This document shows positions 11,549-23,032 of a DNA stretch of 64,000 nucleotides, one piece after another; position 1 is the first letter of the stretch; each line of letters opens with the position of its first letter. Source of the stretch: Symsagittifera roscoffensis (Eukaryota; Xenacoelomorpha; Acoela; Convolutidae); NCBI RefSeq assembly GCF_963678635.1, contig NC_087063.1, forward strand, positions 25,776,764-25,840,763, read 5' to 3'. The translations under genes and the position numbers were made by a program. The notes under the pieces were generated by a model that searched no databases, was not told where the DNA came from, and saw nothing but the letters and a program-made list of their open reading frames with translations.

Positions 11549-12809
11549 TGGTAGGTTTGCCCTAACACGTTCAATGACCCAAAACACCAAGGTTTGCATG
11601 GATTTGGTTTTGATCGGAACGGTAAAAATCACGTAGAGTTTATTCTTCGAAGCTAGCGAATCCTGATAGGGCTATGTTTTATTTTTCATTGTAATGTACA
11701 TTACGGGCGAATATTAAAACGGACAAATAATCCATTCTGAGCAGAATTTTTTCAGTTTCTTACATGATATTATCACGTTTTTTTTTTTTCATTTAACATA
11801 TAAGTTGAAGAAAAAAATTGGAAGTTTGAAAAGTTGCTAGAGAAGAAATTTGAAAGCTTGAAAAGTTGGGGAAAAAACAAGGATAACAAGAAAACTACGG
11901 CCCCCAGACTATGATTTACTTTTAAAAGTAATCGGTATCTATGATTCGCTGGGGGTAGAGGGCAATGGGAAAGACCCACAAAGATATTTTCAATACCCTT
12001 ATAAGCCATCATAGCAAATTTTTTTTTAATAATTGGATAGCGTGAACATAAGATTACAAGTAAAGTTTTGTGTGAGGTCAAGGGAAGGTTATTTTTGTCA
12101 ATTTTCCCCAATTTTTCAAGTTTTTTTCAAATGATTTTTGGTGTTATAGATGATAAAAGTTGAATTCGCAATGTTATAACGCAAAGCATCAAAAATGACT
12201 TATTCGTTCGGGTTAATTTGTTTTCTTTGTTACAGTTTTTAAAAATGAATTTCATAGGTTGATGCTAGAAAAGTGCCTTTGATTTTTAAAATTTTTTTCT
12301 TGCAGACTAATAAAGCTATGGCGAACATATTTAATAACCATATTTTGGCTCGAGAAATCGCTCGTTACATCAAAAAAGAGCCTTTTGCACTATCTGGAAT
12401 TAAATAAGCAACTAATATGTCAGCATAACACGAACATGACACGTTTGAGCTAAAAATTTAGTCAGAAGCAAATTGATTTGCAATTGAGTTTCTCATTATT
12501 TAAAAGTGTGAAACATAATTGATTTATCGGTTTTTATTCTTGACAATTTCGGGTTTAGACCGTTAAATTTACTCGTTTTTCTGACCCACACATTTGGTTG
12601 TTTATGAAAACCCAAGTTTATCGGTTCTTTTTGTAGTCTTTTTTTTTACAAAAGAACGGTTGTCGCCGCTAATTATGGGAACCCAACCAAGGAACCGTTC
12701 TTTGTTTTGAGCGATCTCAAAATGAAAGAACTGAAATCGAACGGTTGCTTACTAAAGAGAAAGCTCTTGAGACAAATAAACAACTTATCCACCGAAGCTG
12801 ATATTTAGC

Positions 12810-13072
12810 CTGTCTCGGATGAATTTAACAAACTTGACGAATATTTCGGAGAGCCAAAAACGGTTTCAAGCAATCAAAAGCTACCATCCGTTTGTTTGAA
12901 AAAACAGGAGATTCAAATTCAAATGATGAAAAATCAGCTTCAGCTCGAAGTTATGGTCAAAGAAAACCGCCAAAAACATGCCGAAGTAGGCAATGAAGAA
13001 TCTGAATACCTGAACACCCACGAAAACTTTTTAGTTGGGAAAAAAATCATTGGCTTTGTTGCTTTGTTTCAG
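12810..13072 (+). CDS. Possible exon, charged and coiled-coil-like; unrecognised
   Basis: An open stretch from just after a stop near 12807 reads a Lys/Gln/Glu-rich helix-like segment (contains EIQIQMMKNQLQLEVM) and ends at a plausible donor TTTCAG|GTAAAT near 13072. There is no start codon with context and no recognised domain. It could be an exon of an undetected gene or a relic of a transposase. Confidence 0.25.
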
Positions 13073-13171
13073 GTAAATCCAGTCTTCTCGCCTTTTTATG
13101 GTTGCTGGGCTTCGAAAACAACATGAGGACAACTTGAGACTTGAATCAACTTAATGTAAATTAGCGCCCAA

Positions 13172-13373
13172 GGCTCTTTTTCCTTCCCCCCCCCCCACCT
13201 CACTCAAACATGAATTTTATGGTCTAACGAGCAGTCTTACAAGGTTAATTATGGAGATCAAATATGTTTGTCATGGCTGAATTAGTCTACATGCCAATTT
13301 GCATGACAATTGGACAAAGTGAAAGGTAACTTTAAATATAAAAATTTGCAGGTGGGGGGAAAAGAAAAGAGCC
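13172..13373. mobile_element. MITE copy C with perfect 8-bp target duplication
   Basis: 202-bp GGCTCTTTTTCC-family element flanked by perfect direct repeats GCGCCCAA (13164-13171 and 13374-13381). The right inverted repeat is slightly degraded (GAAAAGAGCC). Confidence 0.93.
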
Positions 13374-13446
13374 GCGCCCAATTATGAAAGAGTCCTTATC
13401 TTAAATCATAAAACGGACTTCAATGACAGACTCCGCAACAAAGCTG

Positions 13447-13650
13447 GGCTATTTTTCCTTTCCCCCCCCCCACCTCACTCAAACATGAAATTTATGGTCT
13501 AACGAGTGGTTTTACAAGGTTAATTATGATGACCAAATATGTTTCTCATAATCTAGTTAGTCTGCGTGACAAATTTCATGACAATCGGATTAAGTGAACG
13601 GTAACTTCAAATATAAAAATTTGCAGGTGGGGGGAAAAGGAAGAAGAGCC
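13447..13650. mobile_element. MITE copy D with perfect 8-bp target duplication
   Basis: 204-bp family member lying 73 bp after copy C in the same orientation. Ends are GGCTATTTTTCC and GGAAGAAGAGCC (each with one change). Flanked by perfect direct repeats CAAAGCTG (13439-13446 and 13651-13658). Confidence 0.93.
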
Positions 13651-13659
13651 CAAAGCTGT

Positions 13660-13880
13660 TTGTCATGATCTATGCGTGTCCTATGATGCTCATAAAGTCT
13701 ACAAAAACGCCAAAAAGTGGTTTCAAGAACCCACCAACGATATTTCTTTTGCTGCCTTGAAATTTGATATGTCAACATATGCTTTGAGCAATCACCGCAA
13801 AAAAAACATTAATTGTGGAGTTTTCCTGTGTTTAATAAAAGACCACAAGTCAAGGAGTTCAATATGCTGCTCAAATTAAA
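13660..13880 (+). CDS. Possible coding remnant, unrecognised
   Basis: A plus-strand open stretch reads protein-like sequence (SYDAHKVYKNAKKWFQEP, then a segment with NINCGVF) directly after MITE copy D. No splice sites or start context are convincing. It may be a remnant of a mobile-element protein; I cannot assign a family. Confidence 0.2.
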
Positions 13881-14199
13881 ATGTTATTTTTTAGCTTGCA
13901 ACTGAATTACATGTTTCGGAAACGCCTTCAAAGCTGCAAATGCGATAAATTCGTCACGGAAAAAGAAGTTTAGTAATTTTTGTATTTGGTGTTATTTTCA
14001 GCGGAATCCGAGTGTTTTTTTTTGCTGGCAAATATAACAAAAAGCCGGGTGTTAGATGGCCATTTTCTCCATTTCTTTGTTCGAACAGTATGGTCAGATT
14101 TTTTGGCCGCAATCAACGTCTCTCTACAACCGCTTCCGATACTCGACATGCAAAAATTTTGGATAGCCGTCTCCAATTAGTCCAAATTTTTCACCATTT

Positions 14200-15400
14200 T
14201 TAAGGCAGAAGCTCCCTCGTCGCTCATTCAAGAAAGTATTAAGTGGTAGTAACAAACATCTAGTGCCCCCTTCAAAGTGGAGCATGGAAGTGATTGGCAG
14301 TTCAAAGCGCGTGTTTTACGCAATCATAGGGCAAAAAGCGTCTGAAACGATTTTGAACACTACCATGGGCTTAGTTGAAATTTCACCTAATGCCCACGTC
14401 CTTCCGTTTCCGAGGATCCCTAAATTTTTGAGGCTTTGACGCCCAATCGTAACGACCCTAACTTTGAATGATTTTTTTTCATTCTTATTGCTATGTCCGT
14501 GCGCAGTCTTACGCAAACACAATTTTTCAGTAGTGGTTAATTAATTGTCCCGATATCCGTAATAGAGTTAAATGTCATGATACCGCAGAGTTTCCTTGAA
14601 AATATGAAATCTAATGCGGATATTTGAGGTGTGAAATCTAAGGGACTGTTGTATAGAGTTATTTAGTTCACTTTGCAAGCTGTCAATCAACCGTCCACTC
14701 TTGATATGCTAGACTAATTGATTAGCAGGTGTTTGTCCTTGGAACAGTCTGTCTTCCTTGGATACTGTTCACAACCACTCTCTATGCTAACTTTGTAAGA
14801 TTAAGTTGACTATCTTTGTATTGGAATTTACAATTGGACGACTAGCGTTTTTACCTTTTCAACAGGACTAAAAGACATTAGCGCGCGTAAGGTCGCTAAA
14901 CAATGCGACGTTGTCAACTACTGAAACGACAACGTCGCTGCTTCCAAAATCTTAAAACTGTCTCCGGAAATTAGATCCGAGCGGTTATGCAACTTGGTTT
15001 TCAATCGAGTTTTTCTTAGTTTAACCGCGTGAGCCGAATATGATTTGATATTACGTGAGCTGAATATGATTTGATATTAATGAAACGACAAATCAACATC
15101 CAATTAACGCCTTATTGAACTATGTTCTGCAAAATCAACTCGTGTTTCTGATGTTATTTTCGATTTACCAATTTTGTAATCTTTTCTTACAATAGAAGGT
15201 TGCTCGCAAAAAAGGGGCGAGTTAATTGCTGCGTCAGGAGGTAAAATCCCCGAGATGGCAGGAGTCTAGGTATCATTACAATTGTTATGGGGGAACAGAG
15301 AGTAGTGGAAAAGCCCCAAAAAGTTACATGAAAACTAACGGCGTGTCGGTCAGAAACTGCTTCGTAAAATAGTTCAGCTCTGGTTCCTCCCCCTGCCTGT
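14200..15400. other. No gene recognised
   Basis: AT-rich intergenic sequence. A short direct repeat of the phrase GAATATGATTTGATATTA occurs near 15037-15080. No coding region, RNA gene or complete transposon was seen. Confidence 0.4.
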
Positions 15401-15421
15401 CATCCCCACCTTTCGTCTATC

Positions 15422-15745
15422 GGCTCTTTTTATTTTACCCTGAACTGCAAACTCTTACAAAAAAGTTTTTATGAAAGCTGGTCTTCATAAAGCGACCTTG
15501 TAAAACCACTCGTTACACCAAGACATTGATGCTGGTGTTGAATTGGGGGTGGGGTGGGGGGGGGGGGGCGAGGGGGTAGGAAAAAGACCGTGCATCAATT
15601 TTATGGTGGTTTTACAGGGCTAAGCATGGAGAGGAAACAATGGGTTTTTCCTTGCCTAATTAGCCCGCATGTCAATTTTCATTACAACAAGACAATGTCA
15701 ACAGTTGTTTTTTTTTCAAAATTTGTGGGGGATTGAAAAAGAGCC
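15422..15745. mobile_element. Composite of two opposed MITE copies (E-family)
   Basis: The segment opens with GGCTCTTTTT and closes with GAAAAAGAGCC, but inside it a reversed copy (family words in reverse complement, ending with a G-run and GGAAAAAGACC near 15590) is followed by the 3' two-thirds of a forward copy. The flanks CGTCTATC and GATTTTTT do not match as a target duplication, so this is a nested or recombined pair. Confidence 0.6.
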
Positions 15746-15989
15746 GATTTTTTTACGAGGTCCACCTTTGGCCGACACGCCATTAGTTCCAATATAAACT
15801 ATTTTCGGGGAGGTAGAGGAGGTACGTTTTCTTTCGAAATCCAACATCCCCTCTCCCTCCCCCCTTCAATTAAAAGCCTATGAAAATAGAAAATATGCCA
15901 GATACAAGGAAAAGAGGAAGTAAAAACAATTTTCAAAGTTTGGAAAACTCATAGTTTGCTGGGATGTTTTTAAGGGAGAGAGCGTTGAC

Positions 15990-16121
15990 TTGTTTCTGAA
16001 CTGGTATCTGCCAAAACAATTGCCAGTTTGAGTTGTGCGTGTGGGGAGTTGCACCAGTCAGCTTTTGTCCCGCCACAGGTGCTGGGAATGGTGGATAAGT
16101 CAGTCCTGGCGATGATGCCAT
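15990..16121 (-). CDS. Possible first coding exon of an unrecognised minus-strand gene
   Basis: On the minus strand an ATG in good context (CAAAATGG, codon at 16119-16121) opens a Pro/Gln/Trp-containing peptide (begins MASSPGLTYPPFPAPVAG). It reaches a possible donor CAA|GTCAAC at 15990 in phase 0, the same donor form used by a confident VANGL exon at 33505. The phase fits the candidate exon near 8391, which would imply a 7.6-kb intron full of MITEs. No family recognised. Confidence 0.35.
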
Positions 16122-16339
16122 TTTGATTACTTGGTTAGGTCAGTTTTCCTAGTATTTTCTCTTAGTTCCGGCTGAGTTTAAACTAAACAAATTTTGTTAT
16201 TATGCACATGCTTTCCTTACGCTTTTCATTTGAAGTCATCGAAAAGTTCTGTTATTTTTGTCACCACCTCATAAAAAAACTAAAACTCCCAAAAAGTTGG
16301 CTCGCAAAATTTAAGTCCAGGATTCACTCTTCTGCTTAT

Positions 16340-16541
16340 GGCTCTTTTTCCTTTTCGCCCCCACCTCACATCAGAATCAGTTTCTGTGTAACGAATGGTT
16401 TTACAAAGTTGAGTATGAAGACCAAATATGTCTGCCATGGCCTAATTAGTCCGTATGCCAAATTTCATAACGATCAGACAATCCGACAATGTGAATAGAA
16501 AGATTACTCTAAGAAATTTGCAGGGGGGAGGAAAAAGAGCC
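16340..16541. mobile_element. MITE copy with aged target duplication
   Basis: 202-bp GGCTCTTTTTCC-family element with both inverted repeats. The flanks CTGCTTAT and CGGCTTTT agree at 6 of 8 positions, consistent with an older insertion. A 5'-end fragment of the family also lies at about 16780-16842. Confidence 0.85.
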
Positions 16542-17049
16542 CGGCTTTTTTTCAGTCCCCTCTCCCCTTCTGTTTCAATTCATTAAGGTACATTTTTTGC
16601 TGACCTTTAGTCACCCTCCTAGTCCAACATTCGTCCCTTTCCGTCTCTCCAGTATATGACCCCCTTCCTTCACTTTTACCCCTCCTCGTATTTTGACTAA
16701 CCTCCTACACTCGCGTTTATGATTTCTTAATCACCACCCACGTTCCCTCCTACCAACTTCTTTGTAAATTAAGCAACTTTTTCTACCCCCCCCCCCCCCC
16801 CCTCCCACTTCACACGACCATCAATTTTATGGTGTAACGATAATGGTGGCGTGAAAGGGGATGGGGGTGTGGAAGGGGCTTGAGTGTGAAAGCAGGGGCC
16901 GATGTCAAACGTTGGAGGTGTACATGCGGATGAACAAGTTCCTTCCATTACAGTTTTGCAGAATTGCAGAACGCTGCAAAAATAAGAGTACACAGTCCCG
17001 TCTCCAAAAAAGTAATCGATTTTTTAATGGATATATGAACATATAGCAA

Positions 17050-18027
17050 TTGATGACATTAAAACCAAAAATAGGTTTTAATCGATTGAAAAAACAATCG
17101 ATTAAACTTACCTAGAAATCAATTCTTTTTGTTAAATGGGTCATAATAATTGATTATCTTCATCTTGCATAAGTTTTTTGCCAATTTAGTCCATTAAAAT
17201 TGTTTACTTCTTATAAAACTCTACAGCGCTTGGAAGGTTTTTTTTCTTCAGTCAAATTTTGGCGGTAGTTTTCATCAAAAAAAATAATACTCCCTAATGG
17301 TGACCTAATTATCTAATTAATTTGATCATACTTTCATTCATGCCTTATAGCGAAAAAGCACGCCATTATTGGACAAGCAAATGAATTGGAATTTGGGTGT
17401 AACAACTAGATCTTTCCGACGCTATAGCGTTAATGAGGGTTCAATTGGTTCCAATATATTCTAACTTCCAGGGGCAACATTTTAGTTTTTGAGCATGCTG
17501 TTGCGCATAAAGCTTCAAAAGTATATTTTCCATCAGAAAACTGCCGGTAAGCATATTTTTTTTACTAATTCATTTAGTCATTCTTCGTTTTCCCGCAAAG
17601 CTCAAAAAGTGAAATGGCCGACAAAAAATGTCGATTTTTTTTTCAACAAAGGCTGTATCATTTTTTTGCCTTTTTCAAAAGCACTCTCTCGAGCATAAGA
17701 TCGTTGATAAGGTTACACTGTTTACCAAATATGAAACGAGTGTTCCGCCCAGCCGATTAGTTTTTGATGTGGCTCAAAATTGGTGGCCATATGCTGAAAA
17801 CGTTCTACGCATCGTACGTAAGTAGCAATTCTTAACGAATATATTCATCTGTACATTCTGATCTGCTTATAGAAACGAATTTAGTTTTGATGTATTTTCT
17901 TGTCAATAGAACACGTTTGAGAAAATCGCGTTTTAGTGTGGTATTGTTAAAAAGTGATTGATTTGGTTGCGGCGTTCTTAATAAATTATAAATAAAAAGA
18001 TATTAGCTTTTATTTGTGTTGTTTATC
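17050..18027. other. Upstream region of the LIM gene
   Basis: AT-rich, with short open frames that show no domain. The first coding exon of the LIM gene starts at 18028; no TATA box or upstream exon could be chosen with confidence. Confidence 0.35.
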
Positions 18028-18078
18028 ATGTCTCGAGACGGGGCAGTTTTCATAGCGGGCTGCAATAAATGCAGCGAG
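18028..18078 (+). CDS. LIM gene exon 1
   Basis: ATG at 18028 (context ATCATGT), 17 codons holding the first C-x2-C of LIM1, donor GAG|GTAACT. The start is chosen because it is the only ATG in frame before the LIM1 cysteines. Confidence 0.8.
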
Positions 18079-21000
18079 GTAACTTTAATTTTGTCCATCT
18101 AAAGTTTCTATTAAAAAATGAAAAAAATTCAGAAGACAATCTGAAACAATCTAAAAACTATCATTAAACCATTTTTCTGGGTTTTCGTTTTCAAAAGTCG
18201 AAAGACATGTTTTCGATTAAATGTTTTTCTTATAAAGAAGAATTCGATATTAGATAGTTTTTTTCTACATAAATAAATTTGTTTCATAATTTTTGCTTCC
18301 TTTTGCATCATTTTCTTAACTTTTTGTGCAATAAATTTGTAGAAAATCTTCGACATCTCTGTGAATGACGGAGACGAGAAATTCCACGACGAGTGTTTCC
18401 TCTGCGACTTCCGGGACAGTTCATTCGAGTGCAACAAACAGCTGAAGAATCTCGAATTTCATCGGAAGGGAGGCAAACGCTTCTGTTCCCAGTGCTATGC
18501 GGACTTCATCGCCGAAACATGCCACAAGTGCACCCAAAAGATTATTGGTCAGTAGTGTTATTGGTCAGGGTGAGGGAGATTGGTTGATTGCAATTTACAG
18601 TATTTGTTGCGGAAAAAATCAAATTGTGTTTTTGGAACGAACTGTGGTTTTGGCTAACTTTCTGGATTTTGCTGCACTAGGGACGCGCATGATGCGGACG
18701 CAGGGCGACAACAAGCACTTCCACTTCGACTGTTTCACCTGTGTCAAGTGTCCCCCCTCGCAGAACCAGATAGGGGAGCTGCCCTTCACCAGAGTGGGCG
18801 GGGATTTCGTCTGTCAGAAGTGCTACAAGATCGAACACCCAGACAAGGAGTGCAAGATATGCGGAGACGTAAGATACTACTCATCGCAATTACAGAGCTG
18901 ATTGAAATTATTCGGACAAAACTAAACAAATTGGAAACTTTAAAGGCGTTTTTCTCAAGTTGGCTGAGCATAAGACGAAAATTCATCAGAAATAATTTAC
19001 TAGATGGTGTAATTTGAAATTCGTAATTCGCACTCAAAAAATTCCCCCAAAAACTGGGAGTTTTTGGTTTCTTTTAGTCAATCAAGCAGTAAGCCCAAAT
19101 TAACAAATCAATTAGGCAACTTTTGAGCAAACTTTATCAAAGTGAGCCTCCTATGTAGAACAATCAAATTTGAGAGGTGTACATGTAAAACAATCAAAAT
19201 TGAGAGGTGTACAATCTACTGAGTTCTGTACAAAGAAATACATTTTACTAAGAGAACCAAAAATGTAAGTCTACGAGAAAGTTTTTGGAGATTAAACCCT
19301 TTTGAAACTTGATTGGGTTATTTGAAAGGCTAACTTTGATTTAAATTGCTCAAAGATTGATCCAGCTAATTGGCGTATTTTTTATCAACTAAAAAGAGCC
19401 AAAACAAAATTCTTTTTGAGGTAAATTTTATTTCCAAACCTCACAGAACAAATTGCGCAATAATATTTTTAGTAGTGTTTTTAAACAGCTGTTCTCACAA
19501 AGTTTTGTCTAATGTCAATCCAATTGGAGGAAAACGCCTTTAAAGTTTTAAATGTGTTCGTTTTGTCCGAATAGTACGAATTCAGCACTGATCTCAAAAC
19601 CTCAGATAAATAAATTGAGAGTAATAAGCCACCCCAAGTATAAACCAACCAAAAATGCGCGGAGTATATGAGCTAGACGAAAAATTAGATCATATGAATG
19701 AAATTGCATAATTTTTGTAGCTGTTACATAATTGTTACAAAACTATTAAAAAGCACTCACGTATTTTCGGCTAATTGATACTCCGGCTGGTTTATACTTC
19801 CGCTGGTTTATATATCATCAAATAGTTTGTTCACTGAAAATAGTGAGAAGCTTTGTCTTTGGGTGTGTTTTAGTGTTTAGTCAGGATCAAATCATAATTG
19901 AAATTGGTGGAGTAAAATAGAATTTTACAGCTCTCTTAGCCATAATTCAGCAAAACATTCTAGACAACAAGAGAAAATGGTTTTAATTTTTTGCTTCTTA
20001 GTATATTTTTGAGCGAGTAAAGAAAGCGAGTATTCTTGAAAAAAGTTATTTAGGCCAAGAAAAATTTAGGTTTTCTTCAATTTTAATAAAAGTTTTTAAA
20101 AAGTCATGTAGTGCCTCCTTGGCAGGGTATTATTTTCAATGTAACCGAGAAAAGATTTGAGTTTTTTTTCGTTTTGTTTTTCATTTTTCGAAAACAACTC
20201 TAATCGATTATGACTTATTTACTGATGTTCTGTGCTTTCGTCACTCCTCTCATCCCACACGCAATCAAAACTCGGCATCAATTTCAAAAAAAACATAAAA
20301 AATTGAACCCTGGTCAGAAAAAGAATTGAGCCTTGGCAAGAACTGAGCCTTGGCATGAACTGAACCTTGGCAATAAACAGATATCAAGAAGAATCGAAAA
20401 GTATATTTGAAAAAAATTCAGATTTTTTTTTCATTTTTTTTTGTTCTGTTCAGATTTTCAATGTGGAGGACATTTGCAATAGTAAAAATTTAGTGAATTA
20501 GGCACAAACGGCAAAAATTTGTTTTTTAGACTTTGTTTCAATTTTTCACACTACAAATTTTGAATATTTTTGAATTTTTTTAAAGCTTAAAAAACTAGTT
20601 TTTTTGTGAAACCAAATTTTTAGCTTATATTGCTAATTTTTATATAATCCAAATGTCATTTGATTGCTTTATTCGCTCAAAAAAAGACGAAAAATCAAAA
20701 ATTTCAAACTGGTTCCTCTCGAAACTAGAAAAATTTGTTGGAAATTTTTTAACGTCGTTCGAATCATGACTGAAGACTTTTAATTTGATATCACTCGACC
20801 CTGTCCATTAATTTTTTGTGGTAAGTGATTTGTGCGGAAAACAAAAAAAATGAAAAAATGAAAAAGAAAACTAAAACACAACCGAATACAAAGTTCCTCC
20901 CCATTTTCAATGGTAGGAACAATGATTAATTTACTAGCGTTCTAAGCATTGTCGTTTCTTTTATCACACCCACGCTCAAAAAACGGCACGGATTTGAAAA

Positions 21001-22876
21001 CAAATGTAAGTTTTTTTTGAATGTGATCGAAACTGATGCTTTTATGAAAGTGAACGCGGTAAACATATTTTATAAATGTTGTTACTTGCACAACAACCAG
21101 CTTTTCTTTTTTTATTTCTGAATGCTAAAAATGACGCCGACACAACTTATCGGTTGACGACTACTTATCTTATCACAGTTTAAAGCTATTGTCACTGATT
21201 TTTGCAAAAGGGCGTTTTTTCAAAAAAAAATTTGTCGTTTTTTCTCTACGTCAAGCCACTTGAAATTGCTAGTTTTTCGAAAACACTATCAAGAACATAT
21301 TTCGATAAAATATAAAGTTTTCGATGCAGCAAGCCAATAGATAAAAAAAGTCGCACTAAAATTGAGTATATATTGGCGCAGAAGGCTTCTCAAGCAAAAA
21401 CTTAAGGTCGATCAGGCAAAAACTGACCTCAAAATTGACATCCTTTGGTTGGGTAGGAGGATGAGTTCCTGGGGAGGGGTAAAGCGTTTTCCAAATCCGT
21501 TACTGAACTCGATCGTTTCTAAAAACATAGAGTATTTAATTTTATGTCAGCAGTGGCGTAATGATTGCGTAATAACTACATAGGAATATTGCGTAACGTA
21601 TAGGAGTTGATTGCGTAGGTGATTACATCATCGGCAGTGAAGGACAACCTAGGCAGCATCTACCACAGAGGCTGCTTCACTTGTGCCGTTTGTGAGCACG
21701 AACTGGCAGGGAAGAAGTACATTAACAGGGACAGTGAGAGGTACTGCAAGGACTGCTTCGACTCACACAAGGCACCCCTCTGCTGCAAGTGCGAAAACAG
21801 AATCAAGTCCGACGGTAACTTTCAACTCTCATCTCACCAATGTAAAAAGAAACAAAAAGTGGGTTGTTCCCACTCTCAACTGCATAAGGTGGATTTTTCC
21901 CCAATTTTAGGAGCCTTCTTAGGAAAACAGGGAGAGAAGTTCTTGTGTCATATTATTAAAGACCTGTTGCTTGTAACTCAGAATCCTAATTAAATTTTTT
22001 GGGTAAAAATTTTCCTAAAAACCACTCAAAAACAGCCATTTTGTATTTTTGTACCAAAAAGTTCGCCTGCGATCTTTTTGCGATTTTGAACTTAATACTT
22101 CGAAATAACTGGCCTAAAAATATCGGCAAAAATTTTCAAAAAATGCCGACAAAAAATACCCACGCATGCCACTGCTGCGCCGAAATGAGGAGCATCTATC
22201 ATCCAATCAGAGCCTCGAGGGCGGAGTGTTGTTCTCGAACGGTTTCCTGTTGGTTATTTCTCGTTCATTAACGTCCATTATCACGTCCATGACGTAAATT
22301 TTTTTTGTTGAAAAAACTGAGGATACCTAATAAGAAATAATTCAGAGTTAATTTGAAAGAGATTTTTTTGTCGTTCCTGCGATTCGCAGAGGACTATGAA
22401 AGGTTTTGCAGCCTGTCTAAGCATAGTCCGTTTCTCTTTTTCCCCCACATTCCAGACTGAGTTATTTTGTTGAGCGAAGCTCTTTTTACGACTCAAGGAC
22501 GTTTTTTTGCGGCTAGAACTATCACGTGGTACCACTATTCCAGCCGAAGGTCAGGCTGTGGTAGACCTGACGCTGGAGTTCAAGTGAGCGCTCGTCTTCA
22601 CACATTAACATCGATTACACGATCTGACGATCTCGAGGTGAACTCCTTACCACTATGCTAAGTGCGTCCCGTTAAAAATAGGTCTTTATGTATTAGCCCA
22701 GCAGAATTGATGCTTTTTTAGCCCAAGTGCTGACTTATTCTCAGAGGAGCTACTGCAGGGACTGCTTCATATGCCACTCGTGTGAGAGATCACTGGCCAA
22801 CAAGTCCTTCTATGACCTCGGAGACCAAGTGGGGTTCGAGTGCACGGAGAAAGACGAACGTGGAAACTGCAAGTGA
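18028..22876 (+). CDS. Four-LIM-domain protein, FHL-type LIM-only adaptor (five exons)
   Basis: Exons 18028-18078, 18343-18547, 18681-18868, 21619-21814 and 22722-22876 join with agreeing phases (0, 1, 0, 1) into 264 codons plus TGA, with all introns GT-AG. Four LIM zinc modules follow one another: residues about 12-68, 77-133, 143-194 and 203-258. LIM domains bind proteins through two zinc fingers; FHL-type proteins are cytoskeletal and nuclear adaptors. LIM2 and LIM3 have all eight standard Cys/His positions. LIM1 has eight residues between Cys38 and Cys47 where two are usual, and LIM4 has Cys225 in the usual His position and no obvious eighth ligand. No PET domain or N-terminal half-LIM is visible, so the exact orthology (FHL versus another LIM-only or limpet-type protein) is open. 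It is convergent with the VANGL gene. Confidence 0.85.
18343..18547 (+). CDS. LIM gene exon 2
   Basis: Acceptor TTTGTAG at 18342. Encodes the rest of LIM1 and the first C-x2-C of LIM2. Donor ATTG|GTCAGT, phase 1. Confidence 0.85.
18681..18868 (+). CDS. LIM gene exon 3
   Basis: Acceptor GCACTAG. Encodes the body of LIM2 and the first C-x2-C of LIM3. Donor GAC|GTAAGA, phase 0. Confidence 0.87.
18869..21618 (+). other. LIM gene intron 3, repeat-rich
   Basis: A 2.75-kb intron. It holds the foldback at 18908-19610 and, near 20450-21000, a copy of the repeat that forms the 39.5-42.5 kb array (the phrase TTTGATATCACTCGACCCTGTCC near 20780). No exon or gene on either strand was seen. Confidence 0.5.
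18908..19610. repeat. Imperfect foldback repeat in LIM intron 3
   Basis: The phrase TTCGGACAAAAC...CTTTAAAGGCGTTTTTCTC near 18910-18960 returns in inverse orientation near 19530-19580. Together they make a diverged foldback of the same family as the palindrome at 24558-25863 and a half copy near 31200-31300. Confidence 0.6.
21619..21814 (+). CDS. LIM gene exon 4
   Basis: Acceptor GCGTAG, phase 0. Encodes the rest of LIM3 (GCFTCAVC) and the start of LIM4. Donor GACG|GTAACT, phase 1. Confidence 0.87.
22608..22672 (-). repeat. tRNA-derived SINE-like head in LIM intron 4
   Basis: The reverse complement reads a tRNA-like 5' half with an A-box-like word TTAGCATAGTGGTAAGG and an anticodon-arm-like stretch; the B box is degraded. 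A SINE remnant is more likely than a gene. Confidence 0.4.
22722..22876 (+). CDS. LIM gene exon 5 (terminal)
   Basis: The acceptor is placed at CTTTTTTAG (22721) and not at the nearer TTCTCAG. Only this choice keeps phase 1 and gives LIM4 a normal 18-residue spacing before its second half. It ends with TGA at 22874. Confidence 0.75.
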
Positions 22877-23026
22877 TGCAACAGCTAAGATTCTAGAATA
22901 TACTGAAAGTTTCTAGATTGTTCCTGGAGCAATAATGTAATTTCAATCGGAACTATAGCAGATGTGAAATACCATTTTCAAGAATTTGAAGAATATTATT
23001 TTTGGCCTTAAAACTTGGCAACTGTA

Positions 23027-23032
23027 AATAAA
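23027..23032 (+). promoter_or_regulatory. Polyadenylation signal of the LIM gene
   Basis: AATAAA 151 bp after the LIM gene stop codon, the first such hexamer downstream on this strand. Confidence 0.6.

Noticed and set aside
10450-11550. CRISPR-like array from repeated AATCGATTTAA words
   Set aside because: Eukaryotic context, no constant repeat length, no unique spacers; better explained as sub-terminal repeats of a mobile element.
18028-22876. LIM gene as Prickle, because VANGL is adjacent
   Set aside because: Prickle has a PET domain and three LIM domains plus a long tail; here there are four LIM modules in 264 residues and no PET domain.
22745-22876. Starting the last LIM exon at the TTCTCAG acceptor
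   Set aside because: It does not agree in phase with exon 4 and leaves LIM4 too short between its first Cys pair and the next ligand; the acceptor at 22721 fits both.
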